From Nectonema munidae (Eukaryota > Nematomorpha > Nectonematoida > Nectonematidae), in contig JAUIRK010001037.1 in the NCBI GenBank assembly GCA_030549495.1, forward strand, positions 62,001-126,000: DNA of 64,000 nucleotides, in the 5' to 3' direction. A program made the position numbers and the translations under genes. Every line of letters begins with the position of its first letter. Positions within the stretch are counted from its first letter, which is position 1. This document shows, one piece after another, positions 46,641 to 56,109 of the stretch. The notes under the pieces were generated by a model. The model was not told the origin of the DNA. It saw only the letters and a program-made list of their open reading frames with translations, and searched no databases.

Positions 46641-46680
46641 ACATCCTCAAAATTATTGGGGGGAGGGGCAAATTTTTTTT
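46632..46680 (+). mobile_element. hAT terminus of the copy A/B family
   Basis: CAGGGGCGCACATCCTCAAA followed by ATTATTGGGGGGAGGGGC closely matches the termini at 32474 and 12142. Partner end not found. Confidence 0.5.
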
Positions 46681-46864
46681 TCTACAATTTTCAAAATTAG
46701 TGGTCTGGAAATACCATGGGAGAACAAATATTCAAGCAATCCTTTAAAATAGAGTGTATTCAGCGCTAAAGTCCTAAAACTTTATATTTTTTTTTACAAA
46801 ATTGGTGAATTTAAATACTATACTTCCAGCGAAAATATTTTAATTAAATTTGCATATCGAATAT

Positions 46865-47418
46865 GGTGCGCAGAAAAAAAAGCCCCCAATTAAAAAGTAG
46901 GAAAATATGCCCCAATTTAAAATTAGGAAAAAATGCCCAAACACAAAAAAATTCAAAAAATTATTAATTAAAATTTTAAAAAAAAAATTTTTTTAAAAAG
47001 ATATGTCAAATAAAGATTTTTTGTAAAAAAAAACAAAAAGTTACCTTTTCATCTAAAACATTTAAATTTTAATTAAAGTAAACTAAAAAACTCTTACTAA
47101 AACTAATATAAACTAATTAGTAAACTAAAAAATTTATAAAACAGCAAATATTTTTAGACTTTGTGTGTATCAGAATACCTTCTAAATATAATTTGTGTTT
47201 TAACTGATTTTAAGAACACATTCCCATAAATCTGCACCTTTGCTATTGTTTTCAAAAACTTTATAAAGAAAAAAACCCTATAGATTAAGAAATTTAGCTT
47301 TTTAAAACGGTACCAAATAAAAATATTTATATAATTAAAAAAATCCTAAAAATCAAAAATGGCATTTTTTCCTACTTTTTAATTTGGGGATTTATATCGG
47401 GACTTTTTGCCTACAACC
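46865..47418. mobile_element. 554-bp MITE with 9-bp target duplication
   Basis: Exact 9-bp direct repeats ATCGAATAT flank it (46856-46864 and 47419-47427). The termini are inverted repeats of about 60 bp: GGTGCGCAGAAAAAAAAGCC on the left; inward from the right GGTTGTAGGCAAAAAGTCCC; both continue into ATTAAAAAGTAGGAAAA and ATGCC. No coding capacity. A 9-bp duplication is typical of Mutator-like elements. Confidence 0.75.
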
Positions 47419-47684
47419 ATCGAATATACACTAAATTTAAAAAAATCCAAAATTGTTAGGAGGTGGAATAGGCTTTTCATTTGAAAAATGAAGTAGTCTA
47501 CCAGGCACATTACAGAAATTGATGAAAGGATATTTGATTCATAGAGAAAACAAATAACTGAAGGTTGGATACTTTTATATGAGTGAATGTAGTCTAAAGG
47601 CAAAGAGCCTACTAGACACCGTGCGATGTTATATATGAAAAAATGTGATTGATTCAGGGGCAAGGGTATAAAATGAAGTTATAA

Positions 47685-48210
47685 TTGTGCAAACAAAAAT
47701 AAAACAAAAAATTAAGATCGCATTATTTCATTTTACTCAGCATCATTCAAAAATAGTTTAAAAGCTAAATTGATACAAGCTACAAAAATCTACAAAAAGT
47801 AAAATAACTTTTAACATTTTGCAATGATTTGCCTTTTATAATAACTTTTAAGGAAAAAAAGTCTATGAGAAAAAGTTATAAAGCTTCAAAAAAACTAAAA
47901 AATTTTAGAGCATAACTTAAGTTTTTTGAAAACTAATTTGACGTATCCCCTACAGCAAACTCTATTGGTGACATGGCAGGTTGGTTGAAATGATGGACTC
48001 AGCACGGAAGCTTCTGGATTCGATTTCCCATTGATACGAATTTGTTCATAGTTTGACATAAGCGGTACATCAGTGCCTTGTCAATGAAAATATACCCGCT
48101 GCACCTTACCTTTTACTCAAAATTGAAAAATTTACTACATAATTAACATAAGAGAGAAAGGAAACAAAATAAACTAATAAAGCAATTTTCACTATTTTAA
48201 AATGGAACCG
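47685..48210 (-). repeat. Interspersed repeat R1, copy 2 (inverted)
   Basis: Inverse complement of the repeat at 22945-23460, with single copies of the segments that are duplicated there. It is interrupted by about 260 bp (roughly 47850-48110) that contain the tRNA-like sequence listed next. Confidence 0.75.
47967..48110 (+). mobile_element. Possible tRNA-derived SINE head
   Basis: TGGTTGAAATGATGG (about 47982) resembles a pol III A box, and GGATTCGATTTCC (48016-48028) a B box, about 34 bp apart, as in tRNA-derived SINEs. It lies in the segment that interrupts repeat R1 copy 2. No tail or second copy was seen in this window. Confidence 0.3.
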
Positions 48211-48336
48211 TCTGTTCTCAGAATAATTTCAAAATAATAGGAGGCATAAAGAATTAGAGTTTATTTTTTTTTATAAACAGCAAAAGCCAACATTTAAGTA
48301 GCTAAACCTTATAATTAAAAAATTATTTAAACTAAC

Positions 48337-48671
48337 GGTCGACATACATTTCGCCCCATAGATAATTCGCCCCATAGACAATTTGAACCCAGGACAAATT
48401 GTCTCATAGGCTATTTGTTTCATCCATCTTTGCTTATTATATGTGTAAAATTATTAAAAAATTTTATATTCTTGTTTATTTTATCTCTATTTAATTATTT
48501 CAAATTAATGATTTTATCTCTTATTTTTTTAGAATTGTCCATGAAACAAAATGTCTTATAAAATAACGGGGCGAATTGTCCATGGAACAAAATGTCTTAT
48601 GAAAATAATGGGGCGAATTGTTCATGGGACGAACTGTCTTATGAAAATAATGGGGCGAAATGTCCGAGGAC
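48337..48671. mobile_element. MITE with GGGGCGAA repeats
   Basis: The left end has GACATACATTTCGCCCCATA. Inward from the right: GTCCTCGGACATTTCGCCCC. The right arm carries 42-bp tandem units starting GGGGCGAATTGTCCATGGAA at 48568 and 48610, with a third start at 48652. The left arm has two inverted CGCCCCATAGA words. No coding capacity; the open frame 48551-48793 is made by these repeats. Confidence 0.6.
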
Positions 48672-49153
48672 AATCAAAGTATTCGAGAAAAGAAAATCGA
48701 AAAAAGAAGAAATACGAGAAAATTATAGTGTATATAGAGGCTCATAAGCACAAAAAAACGAATCTTATGACATTCCTAATCAATTTCTCTTGATACTTTA
48801 TAAATATTTTTCTCCAAACCAAGGCTTATATAGTATTCTTTGGATAAGTTAAGTTCAAGTGCAATGGATAACTTTCGTTACCACAAAGAAGTATAGAGAT
48901 GGAAGTGAAAATAAAACATAGATCTTCACATAATGATAATATTTGATAATATATGTTCCAACATGAAAGATCCGGTTTCTATTAAAAAAAACTAAAATGG
49001 AAAATTAAAAATCTAAAATAGAAATATGTTGCTTCATAGAAATAATCACAACTAGAACTGTAATATAATTTACACCTAGAGTAATACTTAAATGTAAATC
49101 CTTTATATACGTTTACGTACATATCATTTTATACTCCTAAGGCACTTTTGTTA
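48672..49153. other. No gene recognised
   Basis: AT-rich with no motif. Confidence 0.35.
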
Positions 49154-49475
49154 TACACTGCTCCCTCGCTTTACCGCCACCCCGATTTACTGCCAACCCC
49201 GCATACCACCATACAATTATGTAGACCCGATTTCTCTCCATTATAATTCCCCGATTTAACGCCCCTCGCCATTCGCCAATAACATTGTAAAACAAGAACA
49301 CTTTACTTCATTGAAATAACCCTAGATTTAACGCCATGTGTTGTTAGTGGAATTTTAGTGAGTTTATCTGACACTTGTTTCTGACAGAATAAGGATGATG
49401 TACAACAGAAATCGATAAAATGTGATGTTTAGTTGGAGAGCATATTTCATAACCCCAATAGTGGCGGTATATCGA
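49154..49475. mobile_element. Non-autonomous pogo/Tigger element
   Basis: Left end CACTGCTCCCTCGCTTTACC then GCCACCCCGATTTACTGCC. Right end, inward, TGCACCCTCGATATACCGCC then ACTATTGGGGTT. TA lies at both borders. About 320 bp, without coding capacity. The termini match the solo end at 17829. Confidence 0.65.
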
Positions 49476-49771
49476 GGGTGCATATATATACACACACACT
49501 ACTGTTATTTTATCACTTTAGCATCATTATAGTACTTTTATAACTTTGCTATACTATTCTAAATAAATCATCTTATTATGTCGTTACTACAATCAATCGT
49601 CTTATTCTGTTTTTACTACAAGAACAAAAATGGTTTATTTAATGATAATCATATCTCAATCAAAATAATTAAGTTTTTTTAAAATAGAATTTATCATATA
49701 GAAAAAATATCTTTTAGACTCGTTGTTTTAATGTAATTTTTTAATTTATAATTTGAAATAGTTAAAAAAAA

Positions 49772-49993
49772 GAGGAAAATTTTACCGCTCAAAGCTTCAA
49801 TTCCTTGATAGAATTTCATGATAAGAAGAGCAGTATCTCGGGTACGCTGATGGAGCCGACATTAAGGATTGATGTTCTCCATGGATTCACACATGGATGT
49901 CACGGAAAAACTTTGAAGATAGCATTTCCTCATCCAGAAATAAATCGAAGTGAGGATAGAAAATCACCATTTGAACATCAATTTCAACTCTAA
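49772..49993 (+). CDS. Possible terminal exon of an unrecognised host gene
   Basis: Open from about 49772 to TAA at 49991-49993. Reads ENFTAQSFNSLIEFHDKKSS, ISGTLMEPTLRIDVLHGFTH, then GCHGKTLKIAFPHPEINRSE and DRKSPFEHQFQL. GC content is clearly above its surroundings, and an AATAAA follows at about 50003. Possible acceptors are AAAAAAAAG (49771) and CCTTGATAG (49811); neither is strong, so the start is uncertain. I recognise no family. It ends about 0.4 kb from the convergent minus-strand exon at 50400-50493. It could still be a transposon remnant. Confidence 0.4.
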   Translation, partial: EENFTAQSFNSLIEFHDKKSSISGTLMEPTLRIDVLHGFTHGCHGKTLKIAFPHPEINRSEDRKSPFEHQFQL

Positions 49994-50399
49994 AATTAAG
50001 TGAATAAAATATATTTTATACATAAAGTTATCCTCAAATCAAAATCTCTTATCAAGAGAGCTAAAATCATTCAACCCAAGACAAGGGGTATGAGTAAGGA
50101 CTAATGGAAAAGACTATTTTTAAGGACTAAGTGTAAGAATAAGGAAATATCTAGTTCTTTTAAATTGCAGAGAAAAAAATTATCTAAATAAGATAATAGT
50201 TTGATTGGTTCATACATGAAAGCAAATATTTCATAAAAATACTAAACATATATAAAAAAATATTTCAAATTCGACGAATTATTTATTTATATAAAAACAG
50301 GCATTCTAAATTTGTACATTTTTTTGTTATGTAGCATACATTTAAGAATAATTAAAAAAAATAAAGAACAATTTAAAAACAGTTCTTATAAAAAAACAA

Positions 50400-50493
50400 T
50401 TATTCATCAGAAGAGTGTAGTCCACTCGTAGATGGTTGAGGAGACTGAAAACTGGTTGATGCTAACCCTATATTAGTGCTGCCCCCCCCTTCA
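50400..50493 (-). CDS. Possible terminal exon of a minus-strand host gene
   Basis: After acceptor AATTTTTTAG, 94 bp read EGGGSTNIGLASTSFQSPQP and STSGLHSSDE, then TAA at 50402-50400, with an AATAAA about 110 nt downstream on the minus strand (about 50287). A Ser/Pro/Gly-rich acidic tail of this kind is common in nuclear or transposase-derived proteins, so the gene type is open. Upstream exons should lie above 50.5 kb; none was found before the satellite arrays. Confidence 0.4.
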
Positions 50494-50819
50494 CTAAAAA
50501 ATTAATTATACAAAATTGGCTGAATCATATCCCTTCAAATTTTGTGACTTTTCCTAAAATCGCTAGCTGCATCTTTTGATACCATTTTAATGGTAGTTGA
50601 ATGACCCTTTCATGTCCAAAACTGTCAAAAAATATCAAAAATTAAAATTTTTCAGCAAGATTTTAACATTATCTGTAGTTAACCTTATAACTTAGGATCT
50701 ATATTATTTAATACCCTGAAAATTTATAATTATATACAGTTTGGAACGCAAAACACTTTATATATTTAATTTTTTCAATAATCATGGCTACTTTTTAGAA
50801 AATGTCAATCAAAATTTTG
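50494..50819. other. Flank of satellite I, no gene
   Basis: AT-rich, perhaps containing decayed satellite units (an AATTTTACT-like word), not clear. Confidence 0.35.
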
Positions 50820-52200
50820 ATTAATCAGAAATATATCTAATAAAATATTCCTTCAAATTTAAATGAAATATATGTTTTTATACTAAATCGGCCATGCTGG
50901 TTTCATTTCTGGACTCATTTTTTCATTTAGGATTTGAAAATACCTATAAGTGTTAATCAAATTTGCGGTTTACTTCTAAAAATTGTCTCCAAAAACATTC
51001 CTTCAAATTTTTGATGAAATATATGTTTTTATACTAAATCGGTCATGCTGGTTTCATTTCTGGACTCATTTTTTATATCTAGGATGTGAAAATACCTATA
51101 CGTATTAATCAAATTTGCGGTTTACCTCTAAAAATTGTCTCCAAAAACATTCCTTCAAATTTTACATAAAATATATGTTTTATACTAAATCAGTCATGCG
51201 GGTTTCATTTCTGGACTCATTTTTTACATTTAGGATGTGAAAATACCTATAAGTATTAATCAATTTTGCGGTTTACTTCTAAAAAAAATTTCCAAAAACA
51301 TTCATTCTAACTTTACAATGAGATATATGTTTTTATACCAAATTGTTTTTGTTATAGTTACATTTCTGGGCTCAGTTTTTGCTTTTTGAAAATATCTGCA
51401 AGCGCCAATAAAATGTGCGGTTAAAAACTGTTTTCAAATATATCTCAAATTTAATATGAAATTTATATTTTTATATACTAACTTAACCATGCTAGTTTCA
51501 TTTATGGACTCAATTTTTACAGTTTGGATTTGAAAATAACTATAAGTATCAATCAAATTTGCGTTTAGTTCTAAAATTTGTTTCCAAAAGTATTGATTCA
51601 AATTTTACATTAAATATATGTTTTTATAGCAAATAGAACATGATGGTTTCATTTCTAGACGAAGTTTTGGTATTTAGATGTTTAACTTCTAAGTGTCAAT
51701 CAAATTTGCGGTTTATGTCTGAAAACTATATCCTAAAATATTCTCTATAATTTTACATGAAATATATGTTTTATACCAATTCGACGATGATCATTTTATT
51801 TCTGTAATCAGTTTTTGCATTTAAAGGTTTTAAATGTCTGAAAGTGTCAATCAAATGTTAGATTTACGTCTAATGTCTACAGAAATATTTTTGAAATTTA
51901 AATAAATATCTGTTTTTATGCCAAATGGAAGATGCTTTATCGTTTTAAAATATCTGAAAGCTTGAATCAGATTTGTGGTTTAATTCTATATACTGTCTTC
52001 AAAAATATTTTTAAAAAAATAGAATATCTCTTTCAAATAATATATATGATTTTATAACAAATCGACTATGCCTATTTCATTTCTCTACTCCATTTTGTCT
52101 AATACGGTTAAAAAATATCTGGAAGTGGCAATTGAATTAGTGTTCTATGCCTGAATCTGTTCTGTAATTTTTTTTAAAAAATAGCTTTAAATATATAGTA
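50820..52200. repeat. Satellite I, about 151-bp tandem repeat, 9 copies
   Basis: The marker TATGTTTTTATACTAAATCG starts at 50871 and 51022, with related copies near 51174, 51326, 51467, 51617, 51765, 51907 and 52052 (spacing 141-152 bp). Each unit also has ATGCTGGTTTCATTTCTGGA and AATCAAATTTGCGGTTTAC. The first three to four copies are well conserved and the right-hand ones progressively decay. Confidence 0.9.
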
Positions 52201-53219
52201 AAAATATACTTTTTTTGTATATTATGGCTTATAATACTTTCTTCAATCATCTTGAGTATGAAATATTTATTTAAAAAAAAACAAAACGTATTATAAAATT
52301 TTTTGAAAATTTGTATGAGAGAACGAACCAAGTTGAAAACTAATTGAAAAGAGAACATGTGATCAAAACAAATAATTAAAAAAATATATGTATCTTGACT
52401 AAATGGAAGATCTACCATGTTCTAATGAACTAAGAAGTGGTTTAATTATATAATATTAGATGCTTCAAAAAAGATTTTGACTGTGAAAAAGAAGTTCCTC
52501 TTTTACAAATGAAAAATATATAAATCTATAGCTTATCATCTAGGATTATAATTAACATTTAGCTAAGATGGGTAGGAAATCTGAAAATTTAGAATACGTC
52601 AGATTTATCAAAAATGGCACATATGCCAATATGTGAGAATTTAGTCACTATCAAGATATTTTTAATTTAAATTGAATTTGTCCATATTTTTCCTTTTGCG
52701 TCAAAGAGATAATTTTTTAGATGAAGAACGTAGACAACTTTTTGTAATTGAACAATGAACATCATGGATGATTCATCAGAAAAAACCTAAGATTGGTTGA
52801 CAAATATTCAGGCCTGATAATAAAATACACGATACTGATAAAAAAAAGTCTAAGATCATCCAGAAGATTCTTTAATCAGAATGATTTGAGAGAGGAAAAA
52901 AGTAATTTTATCATTATAAAAAAAATTTCGAAAACACATTGAAGAATATAAATTTATAATGAAAAAAGAGCTACCAAGAAAGGATCATCATGGAATGAAT
53001 ATCAAATTACATACTGTAAATTATAATATGACGTAGAGACTACAAGCCGATAACGAATTTGTAGCCAAAAAGATGGAGGTCCTATCGAGTTACATAAGTT
53101 ACTGTAGAATGAAATATTTTGAGTGAATTAAACACCTAAAGTTGGTTTATTAAATAAATTAAGAAAATAATTACCAGAGAAATACTGCAAGAAGAAGTTA
53201 TTTTTATGTTTATATATTT
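52201..53219. other. Spacer between the two satellites, no gene
   Basis: AT-rich. The 93-codon minus-strand frame 52418-52137 has no motif. No repeat shared with either satellite was seen. Confidence 0.4.
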
Positions 53220-54430
53220 GACATTGATTTTACAGGTTTAATCGATTTTTTTGACAGTTTTTATTGATTTCATAAAAAATGAACATCACCATTAAATTCT
53301 GCAATCCACACACTTGAAATGTATAAAAACTTTAAAAGAATTAAAATTTTAATTTTGACATGGGCTGTCATATTTAAATTATTTTGTCAGGTTTGACTAA
53401 TATTTATTAAAAAAAGGAATATAACCAGTAAACACAGCCTACTTGAAAATGTGTATATGTGTGTAAAATGCCATACACGGTAAACTTTATAACCTCCCCA
53501 TACTTTTATTTAACGTAATTCTCTAATTCAAAAAACCGTGTCTGATCCTTTTTTTTTGGAATAAATCAATTTTTTGACAGTTTTGATTGATTTTCATAAA
53601 AAATGAATATCACCACTGAATTACGCATGCTTAAAAATGGGTATATATGCGTAAAAAACTTTATATTATTACTTAGATAAAAAGTTTTTTGATGAGCTGT
53701 CATATATAAATCAATGCTTTGATAACTTTAATTGATTTTTATAAAAAAAAATGAATATCACCGCTGAATTCAGCATGCTTGAAAATGGGTGTATATGTGT
53801 AAAAAACATTATATAATTATTTAGATAAAAAGTTTCTTTTTTTGAGATGAGCTGTCATATGTAAATCCTTTTTTGACAAGTTTGAATGATTTTCATAAAA
53901 AAAAATGAATAACACCACTGAATTCAGCATATTTGAAAATGGGTATACATGTGTAAAAAACTTTATATACTTATTTAGATAAAAAGTTCCTTTTTGAGAT
54001 GAGCTGTCACATTTAGATCAATTTTTGACAGGTTTGAATGATTTTCATAAAAAAATGAATATCACCACTGAATTCAGCATATTTGAAAATGGGTATACAT
54101 GTGTAAAAAACGTTATATACTTATTTAGATAAAAAGTTCCTTTTTGAGATGAGCTGTCACATTTAGATCAATTTTTGACAGGTTTGAATGATTTTCATAA
54201 AAAAATGAATATCACCACTGAATTCAGCATATTTGAAAATAGGTATACATGTATAAAAAACTTTATATAATTATTTAAATAAAAAGTACTTTTTTGAGAT
54301 GAGCTGTCAAATATAAATCAATTTATTGACAGGTTTGATAAAAAATGGACATCACCACTGAATTCAGCATAGTTGAAATATATATGTAACATTAAAAATA
54401 TTTATAAAAACTTATTAATATCTGAGAAAA
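53220..54430. repeat. Satellite II, about 150-bp tandem repeat, 7 copies
   Basis: The marker ATCACCACTGAATTCAGCAT recurs at about 53911, 54061, 54211 and 54351, with diverged copies near 53283, 53609 and 53757; spacing is about 140-154 bp in the regular part. Units also contain GAGATGAGCTGTCACATTTA and TTGACAGGTTTGAATGATTT. The middle copies (53.9-54.25 kb) are almost identical. The consensus shows no relation to satellite I despite the similar length. Confidence 0.9.
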
Positions 54431-54599
54431 ATAGGGAGGGGCACTTTACGCCCTCCAGCACTTGAGCGAAGGATTTCTCAATAGTGTAGATTTCTCCTAA
54501 CATAGAGATTTTTCATCTATGAAAAATTTTCTCATTTTTCATTTTTTAAAGTCCTGAACATTCACAGGGATATGTTAAATTGTAGACGTTGAATCTACT

Positions 54600-54770
54600 T
54601 ATTGCTACAACGCCGCATATTTTCAACACATGTTTTATTCCAAAGTATGCGTGATATATGTTTTTCACTTGGGGGGTAATGGTGCACTATCAGTCTGACA
54701 TTGTTACACAACTGCACACATAGCAAAACGTGTCGGGGGCGTTCCGATCCATGATTTTAAATGAACAACT
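54600..54770 (-). pseudogene. N-terminal fragment of the APDTFCYVC repeat-family gene
   Basis: The minus strand from ATG at about 54753 reads MDRNAPDTFCYVCSCVTMSD, then a stop; the next lines give ITPQVKNIYHAYFGIKH. This matches the N-terminus that I remember for a high-copy invertebrate family (M-x-R-x-APDTFCYVCGE-V-T ... K-x-x-Y-x-x-YFGCKVGDQDK). The C-terminal region of the same family is seen at 2.5-3.0 kb. Here only about 60 codons remain. Confidence 0.6.
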
Positions 54771-54812
54771 CTCTGAGAAGGAAAAACATGTATGCATATG
54801 ATTAGAAATATG

Positions 54813-54862
54813 CGTGGGTGTCTGTGTGCGTGCTTGTGTGTGTAAGAGAGACGCACACACGC
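54813..54862. repeat. GT/AC-rich microsatellite
   Basis: TGTCTGTGTGCGTGCTTGTG then AGAGACGCACACACGC; G+C-rich compared with its surroundings. Confidence 0.6.
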
Positions 54863-55351
54863 CCACTTTCTTCAAGTCTCAAGAGACACTGAATGCGCGA
54901 GCGTCCATAGACTTTAGGGGCACATAGCCTCGTTGCTAGCACATGCCATGAAAAAGAAATTTAAGTGTGAAAAAATATATGTAAAAAACCTTTGCGCCAA
55001 GGTGGACATCTAAATGGCTGGCAGAACGTGGGTGTATTTAAATACATGGTAAACTGGCCAAAATATTTTATTGACAGTTTTTGACATGAGAGGATTTTGA
55101 CATTCAACTAACATGAAGTATCAAAAAATGTAGGTAGGAATTTTAGGATAAGTCATGAAATTTAAAGAGAAAGTCAATTTTGTAAAATTAATTTTTTAGT
55201 GACGGGCTTTTATAGAGGCTTATAAAAGAAGGATTGAATATCAAGGAGAGCAACCAGGACTAAATAGTCAGTATATCGATAAAAGTTGATGCGTTGTTCA
55301 GCATCATTTCCCTCCATGTGTGTACACTGTACACTGTAGTACATACATATT

Positions 55352-55445
55352 AGGGATGGAAAACCGGTTTCAAAAAATCAGTTTTAACCGGTTTTGTTTT
55401 TTCAAAAAAAAAATCCGAAAACCGTTTGTGAAAGCCGGTTTTTAG
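55352..55445 (+). mobile_element. Possible hAT-type terminus (TAGGGATG, AACCGG repeats)
   Basis: TAGGGATGGAAAACCGGTTT followed by three more AACCGG or GCCGGTT words in 90 bp, in both orientations. It resembles ends of some arthropod hAT elements. No partner was found; a different terminus closes the hAT at 57994. Confidence 0.35.
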
Positions 55446-56109
55446 AGTAAAATCAAACAAAAAGTTGCAAATGAAGATGTCGATCAGTTAGTTGTTTTAA
55501 CTAGGTTATTTAAATTTGAAAATTAGGAAAATCTTTGAAAATTCATAGTTAAATCAGATATAAAAATAAAGTAAATTATCAATTGTAAAATTTAGTTAAT
55601 TTAATTTGATGAATATTATAAATGTTTTTTTAGGTACTTTTTTTCACTTGAGAAAATTTTTTATTAACTTTTTGTAACTAGTTCATTCAACTGATTTTCG
55701 AGTTAGTAAAATTTTATGATAAGCACAAAATAGTCAAAAAAAAACTCTTTTCACTGCATGTTATTTCAACACAAAGTTTAACATATTCACCGTTTTGAAA
55801 TTATTTTTTTATAAAAAATTATGTTAAAAGCATATTTATCAACATAAATTTTTTTGATAACATCTGAAGAAATCAATATATCGGGTGATGCGAATAATAT
55901 TAATGTAAGTTATGCCCAAAAGTGAAGTTTTAATATTGAGAAAGTTTGGTATACTATTTTTATCTTTGAAATTCTCAAAATAAAAATTGAACATATGGAT
56001 AAATGAAATATATTAAGAAAGTTTTTGAAACTTTCAAACAAGTCATGTTTCAGCACTGATAATTTTATTATCTAATGATTAATTTTTATCGGAAAAATTT
56101 AAGATCGCA
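55446..56109. other. No gene recognised
   Basis: AT-rich DNA upstream of the ZMYM1-like hAT. Any N-terminal zinc finger of that element is not readable here. Confidence 0.35.
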
